Shown: positions 28,959 to 40,213 of the stretch, one piece after another
How the letters are laid out: each line of letters opens with the position of its first letter
Numbering within the stretch: position 1 is the first letter of the stretch
NCBI RefSeq assembly: GCF_014652835.1
Contig: NZ_BMZO01000004.1
Span: 1-64,000, forward strand
From: Limoniibacter endophyticus
GTDB lineage: Bacteria; Pseudomonadota; Alphaproteobacteria; Rhizobiales; Rhizobiaceae
DNA length: 64,000 nt
Direction: 5' to 3'
Notes under the pieces: model-generated
What the model saw: only the letters and a program-made list of their open reading frames with translations
What the model was told of the DNA's origin: nothing
Database searches by the model: none
Position numbers and translations under genes: made by a program

Positions 28959-29547
28959 TGAAAATACCATTCTGTTTAAATTGAAGACGCCTTCGCGTCG
29001 GGCAATCTATTAACAACGACCGCTGATCAGCGACACAGGAAGTGCATTCAATCTGGATGCATCCGCCCGCTATATCCGCTCATTTTGAATACATCCACGA
29101 AGCGAGGTCGGCGATGCAGGCATCGCCCGAACGGCTTGCAACTTCGCTCGCTCCCGCAGTTGCGCGATGTTTCGCCCAACTCGCCGATGATGAGAGGTTG
29201 TCGATCTCCATTTTCGGTACAGCAGGCGAATAATTAGGCGGCCCCGCGATGATATTTAACGAGGGAACCGCTATCACTATACTTATTTCAGTCGACACAT
29301 ATTCAACGGAAACGCAGACCAGCGTCGCGCCTGCCACGATTATCGGGTTCGGCCAGATTTCAGCCGTCAAACAGAACACACGAGTTCTGCGTCATCGTAC
29401 AGAGCGACCATCGGCAGGAACGGCCCGACGTCCATATTGTTCTTGAGCAAGGCGCCTGACGCGTCCTTACCCGCACATAAACATGTCCAGTGCGGCAAGA
29501 AACCCGCCCGTTGCGGGAATGGAGGCTGGGCTGGTTTCAGAACAAAA
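28959..29547. other. Gene-poor spacer of about 590 nt
   Basis: No convincing gene is visible. Short frames on both strands (for example 29080-29379 minus and 29042-29233 plus) lack ribosome binding sites and protein-like composition. The left end must hold the promoter of the outer-membrane protein gene. The rest may be a decayed gene. Confidence 0.5.
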
Positions 29548-30051
29548 CTATCGGGAAACGAGCTGCTCAATCAGCCGTCTGGCATCATCATCGGAAGGCG
29601 TCGCGCCAGCCTCAACCGGAGGGAAACTTGTTGTGGTACATCCGGTTTCATGCGGCCCGTACTTGCCTTGCTGCAGGGCAGTAATCGGATAGAGATTATC
29701 CGACATGCCGTCACTCCCCTTGAAATCAACTGTAAGATCGAGAAGCTTCCTGTCCTCCCCGTCCTTCAGCTCAAGTTTCGAACCTAGGCCCTTTCCAGCA
29801 TTTGCCGATGTGTTAACGATGCGCGCATTCTTGGCAAATTCACGCTTCTCATGCGTTTCGGTCTTCTCGTCATAGGTATCAACGCCCGTGTAGAAGACAT
29901 TTCCGGACGCTGCATCATACTCGAGCGCGAAAAATGGTTCGGTAAAGTTGCAGATGAGATTATCCTGCTGGACCAGAGCATCGGACTCCTGGTTGCAAGC
30001 GGTAAGCACGGGGAGCAGAAAAATCGTCAACAGCGGTGTCATCTTGTTCAT
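29548..30051 (-). CDS. Small lipoprotein of unknown function
   Basis: A 167-residue protein with a lipoprotein signal, MNKMTPLLTIFLLPVLTAC, where the cysteine is the predicted lipidation site (residue 19). The mature part is charged, with a few aromatic beta-like segments (FFALEYDAASGNVFYTG) and a threonine-rich CTTTSFPP near the end. No domain is recognised. GGAG lies 9-12 nt upstream of the ATG. It precedes the LysM gene's 3' side on the same strand with a 60-nt gap, so co-transcription is possible. Confidence 0.75.
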   Translation of the reverse strand: MNKMTPLLTIFLLPVLTACNQESDALVQQDNLICNFTEPFFALEYDAASGNVFYTGVDTYDEKTETHEKREFAKNARIVNTSANAGKGLGSKLELKDGEDRKLLDLTVDFKGSDGMSDNLYPITALQQGKYGPHETGCTTTSFPPVEAGATPSDDDARRLIEQLVSR

Positions 30052-30111
30052 TATCTCGACTCCCAGAATTCTGCTTTCTCACGCCTATCACTAGGATGAG
30101 TTTAGGTAAAT

Positions 30112-30387
30112 TCACAAGGTCGGAATGATAAGACGCTGCCCGGGGCAAATGCGGCTCGTGTTGATGAGCTGGGGATTGGCTGCTTGCAATTCCGGATAAA
30201 AGCTACCTTTTCCGTAGTAGGTTTTGGCGATTCCCCAGAGCGTCTCGCCTGCCTCCACGACGTGGAACCGCGTTTGCTTCTCCTCGTGCCCCGCCTCGCA
30301 CTCATAAAGGCATAAAAGCAGGGTGATCTCTTCAAGCTCAGCGTAAACTGCCTGAATGAAATCATCGAGTGGATATTCTTCAGTCAT
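30112..30387 (-). CDS. Small LysM-domain protein
   Basis: A 91-residue protein whose C-terminal half is one LysM motif (about 41-90): FHVVEAGETLWGIAKTYYG and ICPGQRLIIP. The N-terminal half has an acidic helix with a CLYECE pair of cysteines and no signal peptide, so it may act in the cytoplasm, like some LysM/BON-type proteins, or be exported by another route. The start at 30387 is set by AGGAGA 7 nt upstream; an upstream in-frame start at 30414 is rejected. Confidence 0.8.
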   Translation of the reverse strand: MTEEYPLDDFIQAVYAELEEITLLLCLYECEAGHEEKQTRFHVVEAGETLWGIAKTYYGKGSFYPELQAANPQLINTSRICPGQRLIIPTL

Positions 30388-30485
30388 AACAGCTCTCCTA
30401 TTATGGAGGGCCACGCCTACTCAAAATGCTGACGGAACGTAACACGTAGATCGACGGGCTTGCGTCCATCGATCTATGTCGCGGA

Positions 30486-31997
30486 TCAATCCTTCACGAC
30501 GAGCCGAAGCTTCTGCTTCACGAGTTTCGCAAGCTGGTTCATGCGCCCCTGAAGGCGCTCACCGTCCAGATCCCCGTACTTGGCAGGTACGACGAGTTGC
30601 ACCTCATCCCCTTCCCTACGCCAGCACAGCTCTGGAATGATGCCAGCCATGGATGCCGTCAAAAGATAGATAACACGAAGCAGACCGCCTAGAATCTTGG
30701 CCCGTTCAATATAGCGATCCGGAGCAAGCGACAGCAGATCGGCGGCAGCGTCATCAGACGAAAGTCCGTCGTGACGATAGAGATTGGCCAGCGCCAGATA
30801 AGCTCGTCCCGGATGATCGATGCCAACGAAAGCCGCATGCGCGATCACGTTGAGGGATTGAACGCCTCGATATTCAGGGTGGGCCCTCCAGCCAATATCG
30901 GCAAGAAGACAGGCGGCGTGACGAAGGCGCGCCTCATTCTCCGTTTCCTCCACGCCGAGAGCCGCGAAAGAAACACGCGTCCAGTCGGTCAGCTCGCGGG
31001 CATGCGTGACAGATCGCGCGCGCAGGATTGCAAGCTCTTCGCTTGCTGAGATCAGAGGATCTTCCTTCTTCTGATCGTCATTCAGCAGATGATATAGATA
31101 GCCTTCGCGCACGCCGAGCGCCGAGGTGACTATGCGACTTGGTTGCATGACCTCGATGATCTCCCGCAGCGCGGCTGCACCGTAGGGCAGCAGAGCCCGA
31201 CGGCTTTTGGAGATTTCTCCAATACCCTTGATCTTGTCGGCTTCGCCCTTCATCACGCGATTGAGAAACGGCAGGATCGCCTGCGGGTTCATCTCGTAAT
31301 TATGCATGACATGCAGCGGATAATTTTCCGAGGTCATATGCAGATGCGCAAGGTTCCGCCAGGTGCCGCCAACGCAGTAGAACGCCCTGCCCTTGGCAGC
31401 TTTCAGGAAATCGACATTCTTTAGCTTGTCTCTGGCTATGTTGCCTGCGCTCTGAGGATCGGCTTTCGACGTCTCCTCCAGACGAAGCCCCCCGAGCGGC
31501 AAGGTAACGCCATCCCCGATCGTCTCGCCAACAACGTCTACCAGCTCGAGCGAACCGCCGCCCTGGTCGCCAACGACCCCGTCTGGTGCATGGAAGCCAG
31601 AGATGATGCCGAGCGCTGAATAATATGCCTCTTCCTTGCCCGTAAGCACATGGATTTTCGTGCCCAGTATCTCTTGAGCCTGCTGGATAAAATTGGGGCC
31701 GTTTCTGGCCTCGCGTGCCGCTGCGGTGGCAATGACATGCAATTGTTGCGCGCCCGCCTGCTCCGACAGAGCCCGGAACCGTTTGAATTCCAGAAGCGCG
31801 CGGCGTACGCCATCAGGATCAAGCTCGCCGGAGGTAACGATGCCGCGACCCAGCCCGGCGAGCATCTTCTCGTTGAAGAGCATGGTGGGCGCACGCGCGA
31901 TACCCTCGTAGATCACGAGGCGGATCGAGTTTGAGCCGATGTCGATAATCGACAAGGGCCGACGATTTTTTAGTCGGCCCTGTGAAATTTCAATCAT
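30486..31997 (-). CDS. ppx: Exopolyphosphatase / pppGpp phosphohydrolase family
   Basis: Ppx degrades polyphosphate from the chain end, or hydrolyses pppGpp. The 503-residue protein has the ASKHA phosphate-binding loops [14 protein letters not shown] (about 20-33) and [14 protein letters not shown] (about 140-153). [13 protein letters not shown], with the general base region, and a C-terminal HD-like helical domain follow. Its ATG overlaps the ppk stop (ATGA), so the two form one unit, ppk first. Making and breaking polyphosphate from the same transcript is the usual pairing. Confidence 0.92.
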   Translation of the reverse strand: MIEISQGRLKNRRPLSIIDIGSNSIRLVIYEGIARAPTMLFNEKMLAGLGRGIVTSGELDPDGVRRALLEFKRFRALSEQAGAQQLHVIATAAAREARNGPNFIQQAQEILGTKIHVLTGKEEAYYSALGIISGFHAPDGVVGDQGGGSLELVDVVGETIGDGVTLPLGGLRLEETSKADPQSAGNIARDKLKNVDFLKAAKGRAFYCVGGTWRNLAHLHMTSENYPLHVMHNYEMNPQAILPFLNRVMKGEADKIKGIGEISKSRRALLPYGAAALREIIEVMQPSRIVTSALGVREGYLYHLLNDDQKKEDPLISASEELAILRARSVTHARELTDWTRVSFAALGVEETENEARLRHAACLLADIGWRAHPEYRGVQSLNVIAHAAFVGIDHPGRAYLALANLYRHDGLSSDDAAADLLSLAPDRYIERAKILGGLLRVIYLLTASMAGIIPELCWRREGDEVQLVVPAKYGDLDGERLQGRMNQLAKLVKQKLRLVVKD

Positions 31998-34213
31998 TGC
32001 GATGAAGCTGCCTTGGCTGTCCGCTGACGCTTGAATTGAGCGATGCGCTTCGGCGCATGTGATTTCAAAGCGTCACCGCGTCCGGAGAGGCTCGGATTCG
32101 TCATGAAATACTCCTGCGCATTGAAGAGCTCCTCCCCTTCGGCGGGGACGATACGCCGCGATGTACCATCAGGCAATAGTTCGAAACTCTGCTGGTTGTC
32201 CATAATATTACCGAGCATGATCTGATTGAGTACCTGTTCATGCACAGTTGGGTTAACAATCGGCACCAGTGTTTCGACGCGACGGTCCAGATTACGCGGC
32301 ATCAGGTCGGCAGAACCTATGTAGACGAGTGCTGCTTCCGACGGCAGTCCCTGACCATTGCCGAAACAATATATGCGACTATGCTCCAGGAAGCGGCCGA
32401 CGATTGACTTGACGCGAATCTTTTCCGAAAGACCGGGCACTTGCGGGCGCAGGCAGCAAATGCCGCGCACAACGAGATCGATCTCGACGCCGGCAGCGCT
32501 CGCGGCATAAAGCGCGTCGATGGTCAGAGGATCGACAAGCGAATTCATCTTCATCCAGATTGCGGCCGGCCGCCCGGCCTTGGCATGTGCGATCTCTTCG
32601 GCGATGTGATAGAGGATGCGCTGGCGCAAGGTGAACGGCGAAACCGCCAGCTTCATCTTGTCGGTCGGGTCGGCATACCCGGTGATAAAATTGAAGACCT
32701 GCGCAACGTCGCGTGCAATCAGCGGGTCGGTCGTGAAATAGGACAGGTCGGTGTAGATGCGCGCGGTGCTCGGGTGATAATTCCCAGTGCCCAGGTGCAC
32801 ATAATTGCGCAGCTTATTATCTTCCCGACGAATTACCATCGACATCTTTGCATGCGTCTTCAGCTCGATGAAGCCGAATACGACCTGCACGCCAGCGCGC
32901 TCCAGATCGCGCGCCCAACGGATATTGGCTTCCTCATCGAAACGCGCCTTGAGCTCAACGAGTGCTGTCACCGACTTTCCGGCTTCCGCCGCGTCGATCA
33001 GCGCACGCACGATCGGGCTGTCGTTCGACGTGCGATAAAGCGTCTGCTTGATAGCGACGACATCTGGATCGGCAGCGGCCTGACGCAGAAACTGAACCAC
33101 GACGTCAAAAGACTCATACGGGTGGTGGACGATGAAATCCTTCTCACGAATGGCAGCGAAACAATCGCCCGCATGCTCCCGGATACGTTCGGGAAAACGC
33201 GGATTGAACGGCTTAAACTTGAGATCATCACGCGGCAGGGACACGATTTCGGAAATCTGGTTCAAGGCCAACGGACGCTTGCGCAACGATACGCGGTTCG
33301 CCGATACACCGGTTTCGCCTGCAACGAAGGTGCGCAGCGCTTCCGGCGTCTCCTCATCGAACTCGATACGGATTACCGAGCCACGACGACGGCGCTTCAA
33401 CGCGCTTTCGAACATGCGCACGAGATCTTCAGCCTCTTCCTCGACCTCGATATCGCTGTCACGGATGATGCGGAACGTGCCCCATCCTTTCAACTCATAA
33501 CCGGGGAAAAGCGTGTCGATAAACATGTGCACAGCGTCTTCCAAAGGGACGAAGCGTGCAGTTTCCGTTGATTCGACCAGGCGGATATAGCGTGGCAGCG
33601 CCGTGGGCAGGCGCAGAAGCGCGTTCATTTCCTCGCGGCGGCTACGCAGGCGGCGCAGTTGCAGCGCGATGGAGAAGCCGAGATTGGGGATGAATGGGAA
33701 CGGGTGTGCCGGGTCGACCGACATCGGCGTCAGGACGGGGAAGATAGCCGCATTGAAATGTTCTTCGAGCCATAATTTCTCGGCTTCCGTCAGGTCGTCC
33801 TTGCGAACGATCTCGATGCCTTCCGCACGCATCAATTCGGCCAATATCCCGAAGCTTTCTTCCTGATTATCCTGCAGCTTCTCGACTTCTTCGAGAACCT
33901 GTTCGAGCTGCTGCTCCGGCGTGCGGCCGTCAGCGCTTGCGACCTTTATATTCTCGCGCACCTGTCCAGCGAGCCCGGCAACGCGCACCATGAAAAATTC
34001 GTCCAGGTTGGCGGCGGAAATAGAGAGGAAGCGAAGACGCTCCAGAAGCGGCTGGTTCGGATTCTGCGATTCTGCCAGAACACGATGGTTGAACTGCAGC
34101 CAGGAGAACTCGCGATTAACGAAACGCTCCGGGCTATCCGTCAGCACGCCAGCGGTAGCAGCTTTTTCATTTACGAATTCGCTTTTTACCGGCTTTATCT
34201 CGTTCATAGTCAT
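31994..34213 (-). CDS. ppk: Polyphosphate kinase 1
   Basis: Ppk1 polymerises the gamma phosphate of ATP into polyphosphate at the membrane, supporting stress survival. The 739-residue protein has the N-terminal helical domain ([16 protein letters not shown]), the head domain, and the catalytic histidine in [20 protein letters not shown]. The second catalytic histidine is in [12 protein letters not shown], with the following [16 protein letters not shown]. Start is the ATG at 34213, with GGGGA upstream; an ATG two codons inside is equally possible. Together with ppx it forms a minus-strand pair. Confidence 0.95.
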   Translation of the reverse strand: MTMNEIKPVKSEFVNEKAATAGVLTDSPERFVNREFSWLQFNHRVLAESQNPNQPLLERLRFLSISAANLDEFFMVRVAGLAGQVRENIKVASADGRTPEQQLEQVLEEVEKLQDNQEESFGILAELMRAEGIEIVRKDDLTEAEKLWLEEHFNAAIFPVLTPMSVDPAHPFPFIPNLGFSIALQLRRLRSRREEMNALLRLPTALPRYIRLVESTETARFVPLEDAVHMFIDTLFPGYELKGWGTFRIIRDSDIEVEEEAEDLVRMFESALKRRRRGSVIRIEFDEETPEALRTFVAGETGVSANRVSLRKRPLALNQISEIVSLPRDDLKFKPFNPRFPERIREHAGDCFAAIREKDFIVHHPYESFDVVVQFLRQAAADPDVVAIKQTLYRTSNDSPIVRALIDAAEAGKSVTALVELKARFDEEANIRWARDLERAGVQVVFGFIELKTHAKMSMVIRREDNKLRNYVHLGTGNYHPSTARIYTDLSYFTTDPLIARDVAQVFNFITGYADPTDKMKLAVSPFTLRQRILYHIAEEIAHAKAGRPAAIWMKMNSLVDPLTIDALYAASAAGVEIDLVVRGICCLRPQVPGLSEKIRVKSIVGRFLEHSRIYCFGNGQGLPSEAALVYIGSADLMPRNLDRRVETLVPIVNPTVHEQVLNQIMLGNIMDNQQSFELLPDGTSRRIVPAEGEELFNAQEYFMTNPSLSGRGDALKSHAPKRIAQFKRQRTAKAASSQ

Positions 34214-34397
34214 ACCATCCCCAAATCAGCGCCCGAACCCTAACCCAGCACAGTGGGCGAGAATAGCTCCTGACATTGTTTTGCGACAAATTCATATCAA
34301 GATGACTTGCATTACCCTCTTTTCTGCTCCAAACGCTGTTGGCATGCGAAGCGCCGCGGTAAAGCGGAGTGAGAAACGAGACGGACGGAAAGTTTTC

Positions 34398-34643
34398 ATG
34401 GCTGGCCATCACATTCCCCACTTTCAGAACAGTGCCGGACATTCGGCAATTGAAGTAGGCGTGAAGGAATTCATGTGCGTGGGGGCGAACGCACCCTTCG
34501 ATCATCCGCACGTCTTCCTCGATATGGGCGACGACTCGGAAAAAGTCTGCCCATACTGTTCGACACTCTACCGCTACAATGCGTCCCTGCATGGCGATGA
34601 AACCAAGCCCGAGGGTTGCGCCTATCACGAAGCGGCGGCCTGA
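34398..34643 (+). CDS. Zinc-ribbon protein of the NDUFS6-like (zf-CHCC) family
   Basis: An 81-residue protein. Its C-terminal half carries a zinc site of the CHCC type: the CVGANAPFDHPHVFLDMG cysteine and histidines, then CPYCSTLYRY. Eukaryotic relatives are the NDUFS6 accessory subunit of complex I; the bacterial copy is thought to play the same or a related role. GGAAAG lies just upstream of the ATG. The longer frame from 33921 is a shadow of ppk. It is followed after 11 nt by the monooxygenase gene, likely in one transcript. Confidence 0.85.
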   Translation: MAGHHIPHFQNSAGHSAIEVGVKEFMCVGANAPFDHPHVFLDMGDDSEKVCPYCSTLYRYNASLHGDETKPEGCAYHEAAA

Positions 34644-34654
34644 CCGGCCTCACG

Positions 34655-35854
34655 ATGGACAAGCCGACAATTCTTGTGAGCGGCGCCGGCATTGCCGGTG
34701 CCGCTTTTGCGCTTTGTCTTGCGCGGCGCGGCTTTCGCGTGCGGTTGTTCGAGCGCGCTCCCATCATCCATGAGTTCGGCGCCGGCCTCCAGCTTTCACC
34801 TAATGCCACAGCTATACTGAAGCGCGTCGGCGTGCTGGATGCGGTCGAGAAAAACGCGGTTCAGCCACAAAGTGTCGTTCTCAAAACCGCTTCTAATCTG
34901 CAACAGGTGGCCGAGGTTCCCTTAGGCAAGGCAGCCGAGCAACGATACGGCTCTCCCTACCTAGTGGCGCATCGCGGCGATCTCCAGACGGCGCTGGTCA
35001 ATGCTGCCAAAGCCGATGAACGCATCGAAATCACCACAGGGTGGAGGACAACAGGCTTCGAAGTCACGCCTCGCGGCATATCGCTAGTCGGGGAATGCGG
35101 CGAAGAAAAGCGGGACGTGCAGGGCGACTTTCTTATAGCCGCAGATGGCATATGGTCTCCTCTCGCCCGCGATCTTTGCGGCGAGCGGCATCAGTGCTTC
35201 ATGGGTTTTGTTGCATGGCGGCGTTCGATAGCCGAGGATGATCCTGCATGGACCGAACTGCATTCGCTGGTCGGAAACGATCGCGTCAACGCCTTCCTGC
35301 ATCCGAAGGCGCATCTGATCTGCTATCCGATCCGGAGCGGTAGAGCCTTCAACCTGGTGGCTTTCGGTCCCGGTCACGCCGTACCGCCGCAATGGGACAA
35401 CCCGGCGACGGCGACGGAAATGAAGGATGCGTTTGCCGGCGCACATGCCCGCCTCCTCGCCCTTTTTGAAGAGGCGGCGGCCTGGACGGCCTGGCCCGTA
35501 TGGGGGGCCGTTGGCTACGAATGGCTGCACCGGGATCGCATCGCCCTGATTGGGGATGCCGCCCATGCTATGACGCCATTTGCAGCACAGGGCGCGGCGA
35601 TGGGCATAGAGGACGCCTACACGCTGGCAGCAGCCCTGCAATTGCATTTCGAAGGAAATGAAGCGGCCCTTCCGCACTGGCAGGCCCAAAGGCGGAAGCG
35701 CATTATGCGGGTGAAAAAACGCGCCAAGCTCAACCGTCTTGCCTGGCATGCGACTGGCCCGATTGCCTTCGCGCGCGATCTTGTGCTGCGCATCAAAGGC
35801 CCTGACAAGCTGCTTGCCGACATGGATTGGCTTTACGGCTGGAAGCCCGACTGA
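34655..35854 (+). CDS. FAD-dependent aromatic-ring-type monooxygenase
   Basis: A 399-residue flavoprotein hydroxylase of the UbiH / salicylate-hydroxylase / 3-hydroxybenzoate 6-hydroxylase class. The FAD-binding GxGxxG motif is ILVSGAGIAGAAFALCLARRG at the N terminus, the DG motif is FLIAADGIWSPLARDL, and the second FAD motif is ALIGDAAHAMTPFAAQGAAM. Substrate cannot be told from the sequence. The start at 34655 is chosen because MDKPTILVSGAG gives the family N terminus; the upstream 13 codons overlap the zinc-ribbon gene. Confidence 0.85.
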   Translation: MDKPTILVSGAGIAGAAFALCLARRGFRVRLFERAPIIHEFGAGLQLSPNATAILKRVGVLDAVEKNAVQPQSVVLKTASNLQQVAEVPLGKAAEQRYGSPYLVAHRGDLQTALVNAAKADERIEITTGWRTTGFEVTPRGISLVGECGEEKRDVQGDFLIAADGIWSPLARDLCGERHQCFMGFVAWRRSIAEDDPAWTELHSLVGNDRVNAFLHPKAHLICYPIRSGRAFNLVAFGPGHAVPPQWDNPATATEMKDAFAGAHARLLALFEEAAAWTAWPVWGAVGYEWLHRDRIALIGDAAHAMTPFAAQGAAMGIEDAYTLAAALQLHFEGNEAALPHWQAQRRKRIMRVKKRAKLNRLAWHATGPIAFARDLVLRIKGPDKLLADMDWLYGWKPD

Positions 35855-35869
35855 TTGCTGGCAAAAGAA

Positions 35870-35890
35870 AAACCCGGCATTGCCGGGTTT
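35870..35890. terminator. Terminator between monooxygenase gene and aapP
   Basis: aaacccggc (35870-35878) and gccgggttt (35882-35890) make a 9-bp stem with a 3-nt loop. CCTTTTTG follows on the plus side and TTTTTCTTTT on the minus side, so it can stop both convergent genes. Confidence 0.88.
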
Positions 35891-35918
35891 CCTTTTTGTT
35901 TTCAATATTTTGCGACAG

Positions 35919-36722
35919 TTAATGAAGAATCTGACTCAGGAAGAGCTTGGTGCGCTCATGCTGCGGATTGTCGAAGAACTCGGCCGGCGTGTTTTGCTCG
36001 ACGATCTGGCCCTGGTCCATGAAGATCACACGATTGGCGACCTTGCGGGCAAAACCCATTTCATGGGTGACGCAGATCATCGTCATGCCTTCTTCGGCAA
36101 GGCTCACCATAGTTTCCAGCACTTCCTTGATCATTTCCGGATCAAGCGCCGAGGTCGGCTCATCGAAGAGCATGATACGCGGGTTCATGCACAGCGAGCG
36201 CGCAATCGCGACACGCTGCTGCTGACCGCCTGAGAGCTGTCCCGGATACTTATTGGCCTGGTCCGGGATCTTGACGCGCGTCAGATAGTGCATCGCGATC
36301 TCTTCGGCCTTTTTCTTCGGCATCTTGCGCACCCAGATGGGGGCGAGTGTACAATTCTCTAAAATCGTCAGATGCGGGAAGAGATTGAAGTGCTGGAAAA
36401 CCATGCCTACTTCGCGGCGAACTTCATCGATCTTCTTGATATCATTGCCGAGTTCCTTTCCCTCGACAATTATCTTGCCTTTCTGATGCTCTTCCAGACG
36501 ATTGATGCAGCGGATCATCGTTGACTTGCCAGATCCTGAAGGACCGCAGACGACAATGCGTTCGCCGGCCATGACCTTCAAATTAATATCCCGCAGCACG
36601 TGGAAATCACCGTACCACTTGTGCATGTTCTGAATTTCCACGGCAACCTGCGTGTCGGAGACGCGCATCTTCGAGGTGTCGGCTCGAACCTCTTCTGCCT
36701 GTATCAGATTTTCAGCGGCCAT
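35919..36722 (-). CDS. aapP: General amino-acid ABC transporter ATPase AapP
   Basis: The 267-residue ATPase drives uptake of a broad range of L-amino acids. Walker A is GPSGSGKST (about 60-68), the Q-loop is [16 protein letters not shown], the signature is [15 protein letters not shown], Walker B is [12 protein letters not shown], and the switch histidine is in CVTHEMGF. A 26-residue N-terminal extension precedes the core. It is last of aapJQMP, 16 nt after aapM, with AGGGA upstream of its ATG. Confidence 0.93.
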   Translation of the reverse strand: MAAENLIQAEEVRADTSKMRVSDTQVAVEIQNMHKWYGDFHVLRDINLKVMAGERIVVCGPSGSGKSTMIRCINRLEEHQKGKIIVEGKELGNDIKKIDEVRREVGMVFQHFNLFPHLTILENCTLAPIWVRKMPKKKAEEIAMHYLTRVKIPDQANKYPGQLSGGQQQRVAIARSLCMNPRIMLFDEPTSALDPEMIKEVLETMVSLAEEGMTMICVTHEMGFARKVANRVIFMDQGQIVEQNTPAEFFDNPQHERTKLFLSQILH

Positions 36723-36738
36723 TTTTCGTTCCCTCGAA

Positions 36739-37896
36739 TTATCGTTTGTGTCCGGTGTTCAAACGCTCTTCCATGAAGATAGAATAGCGCGACATGCCGA
36801 AGCAAAAGAGCCAGAAGATGATGCCTGCAAAGACCAGACCGCTCGTCGGCGTCTGGGGCGTTGCCCAATTGGCATCGGAGAAGTTTTGGCGCACGACGCC
36901 AAGCAGGTCGAACATCGCGATGATGTAGACGAGACTCGTGTCCTTGAACAGACCGATGAAGGAGTTAACGATTCCCGGGATCACGAGCTTGATGGCCTGC
37001 GGAAGAATGATGAGAATCATCTTTTGCCAATAGGTGAGTCCCAGCGAATCTGCACCTTCGAACTGCCCTTTCGGAATTGCCTGCAGGCCGCCGCGAATGA
37101 CTTCCGCCATATAGGCGGAGGCAAATAGCGACACACCTATCAGCGCACGCAGGAACTTGTCGAAATTCGTGCCGGCGGGCAGAAAGAGCGGCAACATGAT
37201 CGACGCCATGAAAAGCACCGTGACCAGAGGCACACCGCGCACGGTTTCAATGAAGATCACCGAAATCAGCTTTATGATCGGCATGTTGGACCGTCGGCCA
37301 AGGGCCAGAATGATACCCAGCGGCAAAGACACGCTCATCGCCACAAAAGACAGCACCAGGGTGACGAGCAGCCCGCCCCAGCTATCAGTGCGGACGTGCT
37401 GGAGACCGAAGGCGCCGCCGACCAACAGGTAGAACGACACGACGGGAAAGACGATGAAGAGCAGCAGGGCGTTGAGGCCCTTGCGCGGAACCCGCGGCAT
37501 CATCAGGGGTACCAGCAATGCGACGAGCATGATGCCGACCAATATAGGCCGCCAACGTTCTTCCAGCGGGTAACGACCGAAGATGAACTGCCCGAATTTA
37601 GCTTCGACGAAGGCCCAGCACGCGCCTGACCAACCGTCCGGCTGCATGCCACCTTGCGCCGCCGTCAGACAGGCGGTCCGGTCAGGCCCCGTCCAGACGG
37701 CATTGATCAAGGCCCAGCTGATGATCTGGGGCACAAAATAGGCAACAAAGGCCAGGCCCAGGAATGTGAAGAGCGCATCGGCTGGCGTCGCGAACAGATT
37801 GGTGCGCAGCCAATAAACCGGCCCCGATTGACCCGCCGGTGGCTTTTGCGGATCGGCAAAACTGGTGCGCACGTACGAGATATTGTTTTCTTGCAT
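36739..37896 (-). CDS. aapM: General amino-acid ABC transporter permease AapM
   Basis: A 385-residue inner-membrane permease of the His/Glu/Gln family. Two N-terminal helices and a periplasmic loop precede the permease core, which carries [22 protein letters not shown] and the EAA-type loop [22 protein letters not shown]. The N-terminal extension distinguishes Aap/Bzt permeases from ordinary 220-residue ones. It starts 1 nt before the end of aapQ's stop region, with GGAG upstream. It forms a heterodimer with AapQ. Confidence 0.92.
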   Translation of the reverse strand: MQENNISYVRTSFADPQKPPAGQSGPVYWLRTNLFATPADALFTFLGLAFVAYFVPQIISWALINAVWTGPDRTACLTAAQGGMQPDGWSGACWAFVEAKFGQFIFGRYPLEERWRPILVGIMLVALLVPLMMPRVPRKGLNALLLFIVFPVVSFYLLVGGAFGLQHVRTDSWGGLLVTLVLSFVAMSVSLPLGIILALGRRSNMPIIKLISVIFIETVRGVPLVTVLFMASIMLPLFLPAGTNFDKFLRALIGVSLFASAYMAEVIRGGLQAIPKGQFEGADSLGLTYWQKMILIILPQAIKLVIPGIVNSFIGLFKDTSLVYIIAMFDLLGVVRQNFSDANWATPQTPTSGLVFAGIIFWLFCFGMSRYSIFMEERLNTGHKR

Positions 37897-37897
37897 T

Positions 37898-39088
37898 TTA
37901 GCGCTCCACCAGGGCCATCTTGGCGTTGAACCAGTTCATCAGCATCGAGGTCAGGAATGACAGCCCAACAAAGATCAGCATCCAGATGGCGACGACTTCG
38001 ATCGCCTGTCCGCTCTGGTTGAGGATCGTACCGCCAACCGAAACGATGTCGGGGTAGCCGATGGCGATAGCCAGCGAAGAATTCTTCGTCAGATTGAGGA
38101 ATTGGCTGGAAAGTGGTGGAATGACGATCCGCATCGCCTGAGGAACCACGACAAGACGCAATGCCTGACGCGGACGCAGCCCCAGCGCGTAGGAAGCTTC
38201 CGACTGTCCCTTCGGCACACCCAGAATACCTCCGCGAACGATCTCCGCGATGAAAGAGGCCGTATAGAAGGACAGAGCAAGATAGAGCGCCAGGAACTCA
38301 GGCAGGAGCTGCATGCCGCCGGTGAGATTGAACCTGCCCTGCTCCGGGTAGTTGAAGCTGATCGGCTGGCCCGACAGAAAATAAGCCAGGATCGGCAAAC
38401 CGAAGATCAAAGCCAGATTGAAGCGGATGAGCGGGAAGGTCTGGCCCGTACGAGCCTGGCGGGCTCTCGACCAACGAGACAGCAGAAACGCGGCAATGAG
38501 CGCGGCAATGAAAGCTGCCCCGATAAGCCATGCACCTTCGGCGAAGATGGGCTTGGGCATGAACATGCCGCGGCTGTTGATATAGCTGGAGAACGGCAGC
38601 TCAAGACTTTCGCGCGCCGAAGGCAGAACGGCCAGCACGCCAAAATACCAGAAAAAAATGACGAGAAGCGGCGGGATATTCCGAAACACCTCGACATAAA
38701 CCATCGCGATCTTGCGGATCAGCCAATTCTTCGAAAGACGAGCGATGCCAACGATGAAGCCAAGTATCGTCGCTGTGACAATGCCCATAATCGCGACGAG
38801 CAATGTGTTCAGGAATCCGACTTTCAACGCATCCCAGTAGGTCGAATTGGAACTGTATGGAACAAAAGACTGGCTGACATCGAAGCCGGCACGGCCGTTC
38901 AAGAAGGCGAAGCCGGAGGCAATATTGGCACGACGGAGGTTATCCATCGTGTTGCCCACGACCCAATAGATGAACAGGATCAAAGCGATAAGCACGACTG
39001 CTTGCACGATAACGCTACGCACTCGCGGATCGTAAAACGAAAATGAACGTTGCGGAGAGGCTCCCAACGCTACGCTTGTTGCAGACAT
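37898..39088 (-). CDS. aapQ: General amino-acid ABC transporter permease AapQ
   Basis: A 396-residue permease partner of AapM. It has about eight membrane segments, the conserved [19 protein letters not shown], an inserted soluble loop ([14 protein letters not shown]), and the EAA-type loop [28 protein letters not shown] upstream fixes the ATG at 39088; the frame runs 15 codons further but without support. The gene follows aapJ after a 96-nt spacer containing a hairpin. Confidence 0.92.
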   Translation of the reverse strand: MSATSVALGASPQRSFSFYDPRVRSVIVQAVVLIALILFIYWVVGNTMDNLRRANIASGFAFLNGRAGFDVSQSFVPYSSNSTYWDALKVGFLNTLLVAIMGIVTATILGFIVGIARLSKNWLIRKIAMVYVEVFRNIPPLLVIFFWYFGVLAVLPSARESLELPFSSYINSRGMFMPKPIFAEGAWLIGAAFIAALIAAFLLSRWSRARQARTGQTFPLIRFNLALIFGLPILAYFLSGQPISFNYPEQGRFNLTGGMQLLPEFLALYLALSFYTASFIAEIVRGGILGVPKGQSEASYALGLRPRQALRLVVVPQAMRIVIPPLSSQFLNLTKNSSLAIAIGYPDIVSVGGTILNQSGQAIEVVAIWMLIFVGLSFLTSMLMNWFNAKMALVER

Positions 39089-39104
39089 TCGGTTCCCCCT
39101 TGGA

Positions 39105-39130
39105 TGCCGGAGGCGCAAAAGCCTCCGGCA
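39105..39130 (-). repeat. Intercistronic hairpin between aapJ and aapQ
   Basis: tgccggaggc (39105-39114) and gcctccggca (39121-39130) form a perfect 10-bp stem with a 6-nt loop. There is no T-tract after it. It probably stabilises the aapJ message so that binding protein outnumbers permease, like the hairpin after phnD. Confidence 0.7.
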
Positions 39131-39184
39131 CAAGCCATTTTCATTGAGTCCGTCATTACGAGACGGTTTCCTCGGCCGTCCGCC

Positions 39185-40213
39185 TTAGCGGATCGGCATT
39201 CCGTATTGCAGGCCGCCCTTGTTCCAGAGCTTGTTCAGGCCGCGATCGATCTTGAGCGGGCTACCCTGACCGACATTGCGCTCGAAGATTTCACCGTAAT
39301 TACCGACGCCCTTGACGATCTTGACGACCCAATCGTTTTCGAGGCCAAGGTCGGTACCGATCTTGGAGCCTTCCTCGGTGCCAAGCACACGCTTGATTTC
39401 CGGGCTTGCGTCGGCCTTTGCAGCGATTTCCTCGACATTTGCCTGGGTGATACCGAGATCTTCAGCATTCAGCAGAGCGAAATAGGTCCATTTGACGACC
39501 GAGAACCACTGTTCGTCGCCCTTGCGAACGGCAGGGCCAAGCGGCTCCTTGGAGATCAGGTCGGGAAGAACGACGTGATCGTCGGGATTGGCGAGCTGGA
39601 GACGGGTTGAGTACAGACCCGACGCGTCGGTGGTGTAGGCGTCGCAGCGACCATCCTCATAAGCCTTGGTGGTTTCGGCAAGCGCTTCGAAAACGACCGG
39701 ATTGTATTCGAGGTTATTGGCTCGGAAATAGTCGGCCATGTTCAGCTCGGTCGTGGTACCAGCCTGTACGCAAACTGTTGCCCCGCCGAGTTCAAGGGCC
39801 GAATTGACGTCGAGATCCTTGCGGACCATGAAGCCCTGACCATCATAATAAGTCACGCCTACGAAGTTGAGGCCAAGCGCCGTATCGCGGTTGATCGTCC
39901 ACGTCGTGTTACGCGACAGAAGATCGACGTTGCCCGATTGCAGGGCGGTAAACCGATCCTTCGCGCTCAACGGCACGAAACGAACCTTTGCTGGATCGCC
40001 AAAGATCGCCGCAGCGACAGCGCGGCAGAAGTCGACGTCCAGACCAGTCCAGTTACCCGCATTGTCCGGTGCTGCAAAGCCTGCAAGGCCGGTATTGGTA
40101 CCGCAAACCAGCTCTCCGCGTGCCTTGACGTCGTCGAGCGTTGCAGCCGATGCTCCCGAAGCAGCGACAGCCAGAACGGCCGCACCTGCCAATGTCGCGA
40201 TGGATTTCATCAT
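39185..40213 (-). CDS. aapJ: General amino-acid ABC transporter binding protein AapJ
   Basis: The 342-residue periplasmic protein binds many L-amino acids. It has a signal peptide (IATLAGAAVLAVAASG, cut after ASA), then the family start TLDDVKARGELVCGTNTGLAGFA, with further hallmarks LLSRNTTWTINRDTALG, VCVQAGTTTELN and GLQYGMPIR at the end. The start is set at the ATG at 40213, preceded by GAGGA; the longer frame to 40324 has no site. It heads the aapJQMP operon; in rhizobia this system matters for nitrogen exchange and is under nitrogen control. Confidence 0.93.
   Translation of the reverse strand: MMKSIATLAGAAVLAVAASGASAATLDDVKARGELVCGTNTGLAGFAAPDNAGNWTGLDVDFCRAVAAAIFGDPAKVRFVPLSAKDRFTALQSGNVDLLSRNTTWTINRDTALGLNFVGVTYYDGQGFMVRKDLDVNSALELGGATVCVQAGTTTELNMADYFRANNLEYNPVVFEALAETTKAYEDGRCDAYTTDASGLYSTRLQLANPDDHVVLPDLISKEPLGPAVRKGDEQWFSVVKWTYFALLNAEDLGITQANVEEIAAKADASPEIKRVLGTEEGSKIGTDLGLENDWVVKIVKGVGNYGEIFERNVGQGSPLKIDRGLNKLWNKGGLQYGMPIR

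Noticed and set aside
28959-29547. Genes on either strand in the gap between the outer-membrane protein and lipoprotein genes
   Set aside because: The frames have no ribosome binding sites, no domain pattern and mixed codon use.
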